From assembly GCA_003194525.1 (NCBI GenBank), contig NBIV01000067.1:1-64000 (forward strand): a DNA stretch of 64,000 nucleotides, written 5' to 3'. The notes beneath the pieces are model-generated. The model searched no databases. It worked only from the letters and a program-made list of their open reading frames with translations, and was not told where the DNA came from. Both the position numbers and the translations under genes were made by a program. Source of the stretch: Gracilariopsis chorda (lineage: Eukaryota > Rhodophyta > Florideophyceae > Gracilariales > Gracilariaceae). Below are positions 1 through 11,445 of the stretch, one piece after another (within the stretch, counting starts at the first letter, position 1; each line of letters begins with the position of its first letter).

Positions 1-2197
1 CTCAACTCCATACCTGTTGGTGACTGGTAATAAGCCATCATTGAAGCATGCTAGGTGTTTGGATGCGCAGCATATGTATTGAAAATGAACCCGGACACCA
101 AGTTTCGAGTCTCGTGCACTGGAGGGAGTGTACTTGCAGACTCTGGAGCATGGTGTTTACGAGGTTCTGGTCACTGGTGACGATTAGATACCTCGAACTG
201 TGAGGTCGCGGCATGTCAGTTTTTGATGAATCTACATTCCCTGGTGCCCTATACCTCGTGAACTATATGGATGACGAAAAGTGCATCAGACTTTGACTGT
301 AGTAGCGCTGGGTATGGGAGCTTTAGTGACAGTTCGGATGAGTTTTCACTCGATGAATTCGGAGAACTTAGGTCATACGCAGAAACCGATGCACAGGATG
401 CACCAGACCAACCCACAGAAACTGTGAATGAGGTTCAAACCCCAAGCATTGACAATGCTGTGAGCGATACCAATTCTGCAGAGGACGCTAACGAGGATTC
501 TAGTGATATTGATGAGTCCAATGTTCATCCCGAACCAGAATCTAGCCCTTATCGCAGTCGCCGTGCACCACAGCGCTGGTGGAATATGGCTGTTGCCGCT
601 ACCTCTCAAGTCAAAGTGACCACAAGTGACGACCCAACACTTCAGGGGGGCATTATCTTCAACTCCATCGGAAAGACCACAGTGGGAGAGTGCCATTGAT
701 GAAGAGCTCAGATCACTAAAAGAAAAGGTACTTGGGTTCCAGATGACTCACCGCAGTCACAGCCTTTACCTACACATGTCATTTTTAAAGTGAAACGTGA
801 TGCAGACTCCTCAGTGGACCGATTCCGAGCTCGAATCGTAGCAAGAGGGAACCAACACACATATGGTCAGGATTAATGTAGACGTATGCACCAGTTTATG
901 TTCCAACTTGGTTCGCATGTTCTTGTACCTTATGCTGTGCATGCAAATGTATTTCGCACAGGTTGAAATCAAGACCGCGTTCCTCAATGGTGACCTAAAG
1001 AAAGACGTTTGGGTAATGTCTCCGCGTGGTATACCTAGGCTGAAGTCGCGTTGTTTAAACTGCTAAAGGCCATATATGGACCGAAACAGGCTCACCTTGC
1101 GTGGCACACCAAGTTCAGGACTGATATTAAAGGCTTGTGATTTGAAGAACGGCCTAGTGCACCATGCGTGTTCCTGCGCAAATTGACCACAAATACCTAT
1201 GCGTACATCCTGGTATACGTGGACGACCTTCTCATCTTCACGCCAAGTGCTGAAGAACGGTCCCGAATCTTGGAAGAGCTGAAGGCACTGTATGATCTGC
1301 GTGTTGAGGATCGTGTCAGACTCTAGCTAGGTGTTGAGTTTACCTGGAAAACAGACTCCAATGGCCAGCTGTTGGGTTGTAGAACTTGCACAACCCATGT
1401 ATATCGAAGGGATACTGCGCAGGTTTGGACTGCAGAATTCGAAACCAGCACCGAGTCCAATGGTGGAATCTTTCTTTTCTTCACTTGATGTGGAGGGAAT
1501 AAATCCCCATATCATGGTCAATTGTATTAGCAGATGATCGGGTCTCTGCTGTACTTGGCATTGCGTACGCGTTTGGAAATATTGGCTCCTGTTCTTATAC
1601 TTGGCGCGCTTCCAGAATGCTCCTACTGCATACTGGCATCGAGCAGCCAGACGTGTATTACAATATGTACGTGGCACTGGTGATCATGCTTTACTGTACA
1701 GCCAAGGAAGTCTGTAGTTAAATGCTTTTGTAGACTCTGATTTTGCTGGCGATACCACAGATCGCAAGTCTTTGCCTGGGTATTTGACTAAACTTGGCTC
1801 CAGCTCATGTTTCTATGGTGCCTGTAAGCAGTCCTCAGTTGCACTTTCCACTGGTGAGGCCGAATACTATGCATTGGTAATGGCTGCTCAGGAGATACTC
1901 TGGATATCACGTGTGCTCAGAGAGTGTGGAATAGCAGTTGGTAAGAATGTTCCAATCCTCTCAGACAACCAATGTACTATTCAGTGGGCTGTCGGTTAAC
2001 GTTGCCCTTCTGGGCCTGCAAAGCATATAGACGTCAAGGTACACTTCATTAGGCAACTAGTCAAGGACACATTAATTACTGTGAACTATGTTCCGAGTGA
2101 AGACAATGACGCCGATATCCTCATCAAGCCACTTAGCCCTGCCGCTGCAAGAGTGATATGGGAACGAGCTGGACTTCATCAGGAACTCGAGGAGGAG
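1..2197 (+). pseudogene. Copia family A, tail copy A0 (integrase end, RT, RNase H)
   Basis: This is the 3' part of a Ty1/copia pol gene that enters from outside the window. It starts in the integrase C-terminal region, passes through an acidic linker (271-699), then reverse transcriptase with KTAFLNGDL and the catalytic YVDDLL (about 1216-1233), and RNase H with STGEAEYYAL and KHIDVK. Frames are broken repeatedly: stops near 1138, 1324, 1714 and 1999 and several 1-3 nt indels. Nearly all the stops recur in the copy at 15041-17122, so the two are duplicates of an already dead sequence. Bases 114-118 (GTGCA) are the uninterrupted version of the site where family B entered copy A1. A purine tract (GAGGAGGAG, 2189-2197) abuts the LTR and is the likely polypurine tract. 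Confidence 0.9.
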
Positions 2198-2300
2198 TGT
2201 TGATGTTGGCACGTGGTCGAGTGCCTGATAGCCCTAGGACATCATGGTAGACTACTTGGAAACAAAGTTGCATATAACGATGGGGACTTCTGAGCACCTC

Positions 2301-2400
2301 CTTTGCAAAAAGCGCATATGCGCGTGTGGTCGAACCCAACGTGAAACGCGCTTATGATTGGCTACTGCATTTGCCCATATGCATTACGTGGTGTACAAGT
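2301..2400 (+). promoter_or_regulatory. Conserved U3 module shared by families A and B
   Basis: This block contains the palindrome GCGCATATGCGC, the string CGAACCCAA, a CCAAT-box sequence (GATTGGCTACTGCA) and an ACGTGGTG G-box-like site. The same order occurs in the family B LTR at about 2550-2645 and, reversed, at 7235-7330 and 14860-14960. The rest of the two LTRs is much less alike, which points to a retained enhancer or promoter function. That role is inferred. Confidence 0.55.
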
Positions 2401-2476
2401 GGTATACATTGTATGGGTGGTAGGCACAGCATGGGACACTTGGCATAATGTGAATGGACAACGTACATGAGATCCT

Positions 2477-3237
2477 TGTTGGCAGTAGTAACTGTGCTGT
2501 CACTGAAAACCAAATGTTCCGGGGAGCATGGGCTGTTTTAGAGGGTACCTCTGCAAAAGCGCATATGCGCGTGTGCGCGAACCCAAGGTGAGACTGGCTT
2601 CTGATTGGCTACTGCAAATGTACATATGCAACGTGGTGCGTACAAGTGGTATGGCATAACTGGATTGGTTGGACACACCCACGTGTCCAGCTACTACAGT
2701 GGTCACAGTGTACGTTGTGTGCAGGGGATACTGGTGAAGTGGTTGACAGCTGGTACAAGAGGTACAGCAGTGGTTGGTACAATGGTAAGGTGCGCATGCA
2801 CTGTCAACAGGTTTACACATGCACGGGTATATTGATGACGTGGGTGTTGTGTGCATTGCCACATGATGACATGGCACTAACACCACAGGTTACGTGCCGA
2901 CTTACCGTGATGTGTTGGCATGTGCTGGCGTGTGTTGGAGTCGTGAATTTGTGCCTTGTCATGGTCATGTGTATGCACGTAACTATTACAGAACGTTGGT
3001 GCGTTGGTGTGCGTTGATGTAATGAGGTTGTGCTGAGCTGGCTATGTCATGTTAGATGATGATTGGTAGTATTGACTGTCCCTGCTTAGTGGTTTAGGTT
3101 TTACTTGTAGTTGGTGTTCCCGCGCAATTCGAGTTTAGAGTGGTATATAAGATGTGTCTGAAGGACCTCCAAGTAAATCCAAGCTAGAGCTAACGAACTT
3201 CGCTTCCATCCCCTCAACTTTCTTTCAACTTTCAACA
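2477..3237 (+). mobile_element. Solo LTR of copia family B
   Basis: The 761-bp LTR runs TGTTGGCAG to TTTCAACA and is homologous (reverse orientation) to the LTRs at 6621-7399 and 12666-15035. It is flanked by a 5-bp target duplication, ATCCT (2472-2476) and ATTCT (3238-3242), with one substitution. The partner LTR at 17123-17923 keeps the empty site ATTCT near 17396. No internal region is present, so the element was lost by LTR-LTR recombination. Confidence 0.92.
3144..3151 (+). promoter_or_regulatory. TATA box of the family B LTR
   Basis: TATATAAG lies about 90 bp before the end of the solo LTR. The analogous family A signal is GTATAAG at 3621-3627. Both are followed by CTCCAAGTAAA some 25-30 bp downstream, consistent with a transcription start in R. 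The 3' LTR of element B has TATGTACC at this place, a probable decay of the box. Confidence 0.5.
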
Positions 3238-3765
3238 ATTCTGTGTGGCTGCACTGGTTTACAGGGACATCACGTTGCGGCAGACGTGTTATTGTGTGTG
3301 CCAGCACGTGCACCGCACGCAATGGACTTAGGTTATCGATATGGATACAGTGTCATGTGAACTTGTGCATGGTCATGGTCATGATGACGCAAGTAAGTCA
3401 TTATACAGGGCTGTGACATGCTTCCATATTGTTGTCATGGTTGTTTCACTTACCGTGCTTCGTTGGAATGTGCTGGAATAATGTTATGCATGGTTGTAGT
3501 TAACTGTCATCAGTTTTTGCAACCCTTATTGTGTTATGTTTGAATATGATTGGTAGTACTGGCTGTCCGCATTTGATGGTTAGGGTTTTTCTTGTAGCTG
3601 TAGTGAACTTTAGTGATGCTGTATAAGCTGCAGATGTTGCATCTCCAAGTAAAACACCCCAAGGCTGAAAACCTTCACTCTTGTTATTGTTTCATTCTTC
3701 TTCTTTGACTTCTGTCGAAACCCAACTTGAGTTATCATTATCATCAACATCAGTTATCAACTTCA

Positions 3766-3779
3766 GGTTATGGGCCCAG
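3766..3779 (+). other. Primer-binding site of copia A1 (half tRNA-iMet type)
   Basis: GGTTATGGGCCCAG directly follows the LTR end. It is complementary to the anticodon-stem region of eukaryotic initiator tRNA-Met (CTGGGCCCATAACC), the internal 'half-tRNA' priming known for Drosophila copia, rather than to a tRNA 3' end. Confidence 0.85.
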
Positions 3780-4031
3780 AGCGTCGACATATTGCAGACG
3801 TCGCTCTTATCTAACTTTCATTTATTTTTGCGTGCGCGCGTAAGATCGAGCTGATATCCCGCAAGAGACCAGCAGGGGTCAACTGGTGAGAACATATCGC
3901 GCTTGTTAGTAACCTCCCTGGGACGTTCTCGTACGCATTGATCACCCTGCTCTTGAAGTGCACAGAGTAGGGCAGGTCGGAGAAAATCGTATCTCGCACC
4001 TGGAGTGAGCCACTAGAGTCCAGAAGTTCAA

Positions 4032-4070
4032 CCCTTAGGGTAGCGGAGGTAGTTTCCCCTGTCAGTGCGC
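4032..4070 (+). other. Leader motif conserved between copia families A and B
   Basis: A 39-nt stretch, beginning CCCTTAGGGTAGCGGAGG and ending GTCAGTGCGC, lies about 350 bp before the family A gag ATG. The same motif with about two changes is at 11578-11615 on the minus strand, about 130 bp before the family B gag ATG. Surrounding leader sequence is not alike. A packaging, dimerisation or translation signal is possible, but the function is unknown. Confidence 0.6.
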
Positions 4071-4421
4071 TCGCTTTTACGAAATGTCATCTTTTATTTT
4101 CTTTTCCGAGTGCGCTTCAGAGCCACTTGTGAGTATACTCCAGGTGTCCAGAACCTGAACTCCGCCCGTGATTCGCGTACCAGACGTGTCTGGACGAGCG
4201 TTGAGACTTGGTTTCACGGTCTCCACTGGCGCCCTTGCTGTCGAGTGCTGGCATTACTCCACTCCAGTATTCATATATTAGTGTGATCTCAGCTGCAAGT
4301 TCTTGGCTGACCCTCCGATTCAAAACTTTCCCTCTCTTGGTAATCGGATTTTGAAAAGCATTGAGTCCCTCATTCTGCTTAGAAGTATATATTCATTGGT
4401 GTTTCAGCTTCTTCTGGAAGT

Positions 4422-6620
4422 ATGTCTAACTCTGAAGTTGAGTCCGAAACCAACTCTGGTGTGAAAACGCGCTTTTATGGTAAGCGTGGTGAGGATTATA
4501 CGCTATGGCGACATCGACTTCGTGCCGCATGTCGCATTAAAGGTGTGTGGAATGTAGTGGAATCTACCCTGGATGAGGCATCTAGTGCCACAATGACTCA
4601 CGATTCAACCTCTAGTGCTGCTCAAGGCAGTTCCCGACTAATGGCGAAACTCGAAAAGGCATGTGCAATCATCATCTGTGCACTTGGGAATGCCCCACTA
4701 CGCGTTGTCATGGATGTGGATGATGATCCTGGGCGTATGTTGAGAATGCTAGATGCACGTGATGCATCCAACCGAACAGTTTCTCGTATCGCTATACAGA
4801 CCCAACTGTTTCGAATGTCGTATAATGGGCAAAATATGTCAGAGTTTGTGGACCAGTTTGTATCTTTTATTCTCACAATTAGACCGAATGGGGAAGGATG
4901 CTGCCATTACAGAGTCAAATAAGGCTTCAATACTACTAGCCTCTATCGACCCCAACTGCTCACTAGAATCAACTGCTGCGGCACTTAGGATTAAGGAGAT
5001 CTCGGAATTGACGTGGGATATGTGGCAACTACCCTGATTGATGAGTACAATGCTCGTCAACTTGGTTCTTTCAGTGCCACTCGTGGTCGTAACCGTAGAA
5101 AGAACCGAGGTAAAGGTAACGGCCGTGCTAGTGGGCGTAACAAATTGTCAAATGGGCGCGAAAATGATGGTAATATATCAGATTCCAACTCAAAATTTGA
5201 GTCCAATGGGCGTGCTTATGCTGCTGCCACCAAAAACGGTTACCATTGCACTTTCTGCGAACAAGATGGCCACATACAGGACCGATGCCACATGCATCCT
5301 GAAAATCTGGACAACCGTTTACCCAAAGTCATCTTCGACCAACTCAAAGTTGGTTCAGGTGACAAGTCTAAACACTCTGGCAAGTCATCACGAATGGGAT
5401 CCAAGATTGAGATCGCCGGAATGGGTGTCGAGAAGTCTACAGTTCTCCCATCTGTGTGTAAGAGCATGGATACGTACGCGGACAGTGGTGCCACGTCCCA
5501 TTTCTTTTGTTCTGCTTCTGCGTTTGTGCCCAACACATTGGTTGACATATCTCCGAGGCGTACTGAACTTGCTGACAATACCACGGTCACGGCCACACAA
5601 CAAGGGGATGTTTTACTGCCCTTTGTCAAGGCTAACCTCCTATTTACGGATGTACTACATGTCCCAGAGCTTGGGTACAACATACTGTCTGTTGGTCGTA
5701 TGGCCGATAAAGGAATACAGTCACTGTTCGGCGCAAGTCAGGTTCGCCTTACCCACGAAGAGGGGTGTGAAATGGGATGTGGTGAACGAGACACACGCTC
5801 TAGGTTTTACACGCTGCCATGTCCTATCGAGCACACCGATCACACAACGCTGCTATCCGCAAAAGACCAAGACGTCGAAAAGCTGTGGCACTGCCGACTT
5901 GCACATATGAACCCACGAGACCTTCAAAAAGTACACGAGCAAGTTGATGGAGTTCCAAAGCTGAAACATATGGAGGAGGTATGTCGACCATGCCAACTTG
6001 GCAAAGCGCATAAACTTCCGTTTTTGGGAAAGTTCAAACGATCAAAGGAGATTGGAGACATTGTGCACTCGGACATCATTGGTCCTCTGCTGCCATCGTT
6101 TCCAGATCGTTTTCAGTATGCGTCTGCGTTTATCTATGACCGCTCTCAATATGCCTTCCTCGGCTTCATGTTGCATAGATCCGAAATTGGGGAAGTGTTT
6201 TTGGGTATATGGCAGAAGCTCCAGCAGCTTGGAGGAGCGCATGTGCTTGTTCACAATTTGCACTGGGACAATGCAAAAGAGTACATTGCGTTACAAGAAA
6301 ACGATGCCAATGGTCTGCAGGGAACGTCGTTCTCACCTCCTTATACAACGGAACATAACGCAATTGCCGAGCGCAACAATCGCACCATGGAAGAAGCTGC
6401 TGGAGCTTTGCTGATTCAGGCCAACTTGCCAGAATGCTTATGGCCCTATGCACTCAAATATGTTTTTTATATTCGCAACAGAGTTCCACATTCTACCACC
6501 CGCTCAACTCCATACCTGTTGGTGACTGGTAATAAGCCATCATTGAAACATGCTAGAGTGTTTGGATGCGCAGCATATGTATTGAAAATGAACCAGGACA
6601 CCAAGTTCGAGTCTCGTGCA
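4422..6620 (+). pseudogene. Copia A1 gag-pol, first half (gag, protease, integrase)
   Basis: The ATG at 4422 opens a UBN2-type Gag. The frame shifts near 4885 and shifts back near 5020, two compensating indels. A zinc knuckle follows (CTFCEQDGHIQDRC, CX2CX4HX4C), then the protease site YADSGATSHFF. Integrase has its HHCC zinc finger (WHCRLAHMN...CRPCQLGK) and D, D, E residues in HSDIIGP, HWDNAKEY and AIAERNNRT. Translation is open from 5013 to the insertion point at 6620, where family B cuts it. The remainder resumes at 15041. Confidence 0.9.
6616..6620 (+). other. Target-site duplication of element B (left copy)
   Basis: GTGCA here and at 15036-15040 flank element B. Copy A0 has a single GTGCA at 114-118 followed by the downstream sequence, giving the unoccupied site. 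Confidence 0.9.
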
Positions 6621-7399
6621 TGTTGAAAGTTGAAAGGAAGTTGAGGGGATGGAAGAGAAGGTCGCCAGCTCTAGCTTGGATTTACTTGGAGGTCCTTCAG
6701 GCACATCTTATGTACCACTCTAAACTCGAATTGCGCGGGATCACCAACTACAAGTAAAACCTAAACCACTAAGCAGAGAAATTCAATTCTACCAATCATC
6801 ATCTAACATGACATAGTAAGCTCAGCACAACCTCATTACATCAACGCACACCCACGCACCAACGTTCCTTAATAGTTACGTGCATACACATGACCATGAC
6901 AAGGCACAAATTCACGACTCCAACACACGCCAGCACATGCCAACACATCACGTTAAGTCAACACGTCACAGTAAGTCGGCACGTAACCTGTGGTGTTAGT
7001 GCCATGTCATCATGTGGCAATGCACAAAACACCCACGTCATCAATATACCCGTGCATGTGTAAACCTGTTGACGGTGCATGCGCACCTTACCATTGTACC
7101 AACCACTGCTGTACCACTTGTACCAGTTGTCAACCACTTCACCAGTATCCCCTGCACACAACGTACACTGTGACCACTGTAGTAGCTGGACACGTGGGTG
7201 TGTCCAACCGATCCAGTTATGCCATACCACTTGTACGCACCACGTTGCATATGTACATTTGCAGTAGCCAATCAGAAGCCAGTTTCACGTTGGGTTCGCG
7301 CACACGCGCATATGCACTTTTGCAGAGGTACCCTCTAAAACAGCCCATGCTCCCCGGAACATTTGGTTTTCAGTGACAGCACAGGTACTACTGCCAACA
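6621..7399 (-). repeat. 3' LTR of element B
   Basis: On the plus strand it reads TGTTGAAAG to TGCCAACA, 779 bp, the reverse complement of the solo LTR at 2477-3237. It abuts GTGCA on the left and the polypurine tract on the right. Confidence 0.92.
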
Positions 7400-7409
7400 C
7401 CACCCCTCT
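7400..7409 (-). other. Polypurine tract of element B
   Basis: On the minus strand AGAGGGGTGG lies directly before the 3' LTR start (TGTTGGCAG), the expected place for the plus-strand primer. Confidence 0.7.
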
Positions 7410-7419
7410 GTCACTGACT

Positions 7420-10400
7420 TCAAAGGTCTAAGGGGAGCAAGCCACAGTCACCGCGGAACCCTGCCAGCTTAACTCGACCGAGCGCTTTCGTCAGCATATC
7501 GGCAACCATGTCTTCCGTGGAAGAGTAGTGCAACTGAACGGCTTTGTTGCGTAGAGCCTCTCTGGTGAAGTGAAAGCGAATATCAATGTGCTTAGTACGC
7601 TTGTTCACAACTCCATTTCGAGCAAGGTCGATGCAACCTTGGTTGTCCACGTACAAAGTTGTGGGCTCAACCATTAGCGTCACTGACTCATCCACGTGTA
7701 GTCCACTTGCGTTGCCAATGCCACTCTACAGTCGTCTCAGCCAGATCGCTTCCTTCGTCTCACTGCACAGACTCACATACTCAGCCTCAGTGCTAGACAA
7801 TGCAACTACTTCCTGTTGGCGCGAGCTCCAAGACACAGGAGCACCGCACATCATGAACACATACCCACTGGTGGACTTGCGGTTGGATGTATCACCTGCC
7901 CAGTCAGAGTCTACGTATCCATACAGCTGAGTATCAGTCGTGGTGCCATAAGTAAGTCCGAGGGAGCGAGTGCCATTGAGGTAACGCAGAACACGCTTGA
8001 CCGCTTTCCAATGAGTCTCTCCAGGTTTCTCGACATACTTGGCTAGCTTGGACACTGCAAACGAGATGTCCGGTCGAGCCCCAACAGAGAGATACATCAG
8101 ACAACCGATCACCTGGCGATACGGAATGTTCGTCAGAGCCTCTTCTACCTTAGTGAGGTCAGCACCGGAGTCCATGGGAGTGTCCATTGGTTTGCACTGC
8201 AACATGCCAAAACGTTCTAAGACCTTACGCGTGTATGCAGACTGTGTCAGGTACAGCAGTCTTTTGGATCGATCACGATGGATCTCGAACCCAAGTACCA
8301 TGCGCGCTTCACTGAGATCCTTCATCTGAAAACGTTTTGACAGTTCACGCTTTACGCGATTCATTGTGTCCATACTTGGACTCGCAATGAGCAAGTCGTC
8401 CACATAAAGAGCAATTATCACAAGCGCTCCCAGTACCTCTTCGGTGTAGACGCACTCGTCTGCAACGTTTGACTTCAGACCCATCCAACCCACGAGGAAC
8501 AAGTACATCTTTGCAAACCACTGCCTTGATGCCTGTCGTAGCCCATAGATGGCTTTCTTGAGAAGGCATACCAAGTCCTCGTTCCCAGGTTTGATGAATC
8601 CGTCCGGCTGCTCCATGTACACAGTCTCTTCCAGGTCGCCATTCAAGAATGCAGTTTTCACATCCATCTGGTGCAGATGATAGTTCTGCACTGCTAAAAT
8701 GGACAGAATCATTCTAATGGATGTGAATTTGACCACTGGTGCATACGTCTCGGAGAAGTCTACACCTTCAATCTGCAGAAACCCTCGAGCCACCACACGA
8801 GCCTTGTACCTCACTATCGGTTCATCGTTGTCGCCAGCCTCATATTTTTGCACAAATAACCACTTGGATGATATCACGTTGCTGTCAGCTGGCCTTGGCA
8901 CTAACTCCCATGTGTCATGCTCCATCAGAGACTCGTACTCACTGTTCATGGCCTCGGTCCACGCTTTTGAATCAGGACGTGACACCGCATCCGAGTATGA
9001 GGATGGGATGTCATCACTGGCAGTGAGTAGGGCAGTTCCGTGCCACCACGAGGTAGGCGCTCTACGCTCACGAGTGGATCTCCGAAGTGGTGGTGGATCT
9101 GGTACGTCTGGCTCAACTTCTGTCTGAGCTGTGGGCTCATCGTGGCCACTGCCTGAAGCTTCTTCTGGTGCAGTATCTGGTTCAGCGGGTTCAACTTGGG
9201 CAGCATCGGTGGGTGTAGTAGAGGTGGAGGTGATGTTTGATTTTGGCTTGTCCGAGATGTCGATCTCAGCATAGTCGTCATCATTAACTTGGTCAGTACC
9301 TTGATCTGAACCACTACATTCGTCAAACCTCACTTCCCTCGACACAACCACCTTCCTGTTTTGCGCATCCCACAGTTTGTAACCGTTCGATCCAGATGTG
9401 TACCCAATAAAGATCGCCTCCACGGCACGTTGCTCCAGCTTCTTCAGCTTGTGGTCCACCACTTTGTACCAGCACCGGCTACCAAACACACGCAGATTGC
9501 TCAAGTCAGGTTCATATCCACTCCACATCTCGAGTGGTGTCACGTCACTCGGAAGGGCCTTGCAGGTGACTCGATTGCGCACATACACTGCAACGTTCAA
9601 TGCTTCAGCCCACAAGCTCTTTGGCAGTTTTTTTGTGATGCAGCATCGATCTCACCAAGTCCATGAGTGTTCGGTTGAACCGTTCGGCCAGACCATTCTG
9701 ATGTGGATTGTAAGGCACCGTTCGCTGATGTTCAATACCGTGACGTTCAAGCTCTTTCGAAAACTTCTTTGACACATATTCACAAGCATTGTCTGTGCGT
9801 AACGCATGTAGCACAGACTCACGTGCGGTGATGGTTTTCACATGTCGGTCACTCTGATTTTGACCCATCTTGAGCCACTTCACGAACACGTGGAACACCT
9901 CATCCTTGGTCTTGAACATGTACAAGAAGCAAAAACGGGAGTGATCATCGATGAATGTGACGAAGTAGCGTGAAACTCCCAAGGAACCTACTTGGATTGG
10001 ACCACAAATGTCCGAATGCACTAGGTCCAATGGGTGCAAAGCCCGTTCCCCCCCTTGCTTGGGAGTTGGAGCACGTGTAGATTTTCCCACTACAAAAGAG
10101 TCACACACATCCATCGATTGATTCAAGTCCACACTCAGCCCTGACACATTACCGTTACGAGCCATATGTTTGATACCATCCACATTCACATGAGCCATTC
10201 GAGCATGCCATAGTGACAGGTAAGTCACAAGTGCGTTGTCCATGTCTTCTGGTACTTCAATCGCGGTACATAGGTAGTACAGTCCTTTGATGCGACGGCC
10301 CTGGGCGATCATGGTGTTGCCTTTGTATACACATACTTTGGTTTTGTCAAACACCACTCGCGCACCCAGGTCACACATCGCAGATACTGACAGCAGATGA

Positions 10401-11445
10401 TACCTTAAATTCGGTACGTGCACTACTTCACCCAACCGGCACTTGCTCTTACGCCCTTCAACAGCAAGATCGAGGTGGACACTGCCATGACCAAGAGACT
10501 CCAGCTTCGAGTCATTGCTGATACTCACACCGGCAGACTCTCTTTTGCTATTACTGTCAAACATGGACCCGTCATACGTCATATGGGCGGTGGCACCAGA
10601 TTCAATGATCCAGTCACTGATATTCCTTCCACAGAACCTGTCGCAATGAGACAAACAAAGTCAGAGTCACTGTCACATCCTCGTTTCTCGTTGCCGAGAT
10701 CGGACTGCACAGCTGGGTTTGCGGCAGCACTCTGCTCTTTGCTAGCTTCATCACTTTGTCTCTTGAAACAGTTTCTCTGGATATGCCCCTTCTTACCACA
10801 GTAGTAGCACACCATGGACTTCTTTTGTGACTGCGCACCGACCAAAGCCGTGTCACTTCCGGACTCCTCCTTGGCACGATCGTTCATTCGCTGTTCCTCT
10901 TGCAGCAAATGACTCTTCACAAACTCTAAATCGAGTTTACGATCACCAATCGTGGTGTCAATAGCGACAATGAGGTGTTCGAAGCGGTCTGGTAGCCCAC
11001 ATAGGATTGCCATAGCAATGTCTTCTTCCTCAACCACTACGTCCATGCTCTTCAGATCCGATGCAAGATGACGAACACGATTGATGAAGTGTAACATTAT
11101 CTCATCATCTCGCATCTTGGCTGTGTAGAAGGCACGTCTTGCATTGATTCGGTTGAGCAGCGTTTTACGCTGGAACACATCGCAAATGGCTTTCCACATT
11201 TACGCAGCATTCTCGGTATCCCTCACATGGTCCAAATGCTCATCACTGATGATGAGACCAATAACAGCCCTGGACTTGGCGTCTTTCTTCTTCCATGCTG
11301 ACAACTCGTCATCGTCCGTAGGCCTGGTTGATTCAAGATGGTCATCGAGGTCCTTGAGTGCAAGCAGCAACTCAACCTTTTGCTTCCATACATGGAAGTT
11401 ATCCTCGCCCAACTTTTCAATCTTGATGCCACCGAATGAATCCAT
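7420..11445 (-). pseudogene. Copia B gag-pol (gag, protease, integrase, RT, RNase H)
   Basis: Translation starts at 11445 (MDSFGGIKIEKLGEDNF, typical UBN2 Gag start). A TAA at 11197-11199 interrupts Gag. The frame continues at once to the zinc knuckle CYYCGKKGHIQRNC. A frameshift near 10630 leads to the protease, whose motif is ESGATAHM with Glu in place of the catalytic Asp. Integrase follows, with CDSF replacing one zinc cysteine and intact SDICGP, TDNACEY and NGLAERFNR. A shift near 9610 leads to reverse transcriptase (KTAFLNGDL, YVDDLL) and RNase H (SSTEAEYVSL). A last shift near 7720 leads to KRTKHIDIR and a stop at 7420. Confidence 0.9.

Larger units (their letters stand above)
2198..3765 (+). 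repeat. Family A LTR, interrupted by a solo LTR
   Basis: The LTR begins TGTTGATGTTGGC after a purine tract and ends AACTTCA directly against a primer-binding site. Without the 761-bp insert and its 5-bp duplication it is 802 bp, against 801 bp for the partner at 17123-17923, with roughly twenty differences counted by eye. It serves as the 3' LTR of A0 and the 5' LTR of A1 at once. A TATA-like GTATAAG (3621-3627) and a downstream CTCCAAGTAAA suggest the promoter lies near the end of U3. Confidence 0.9.

Noticed and set aside
2605-3017. Repeated ORFs in the LTR copies (2605-3017, 6958-7376, 12886-13451, 14806-15012)
   Set aside because: They recur on both strands only because the family B LTR recurs. 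LTR sequence is not expected to code here and no domain is seen.
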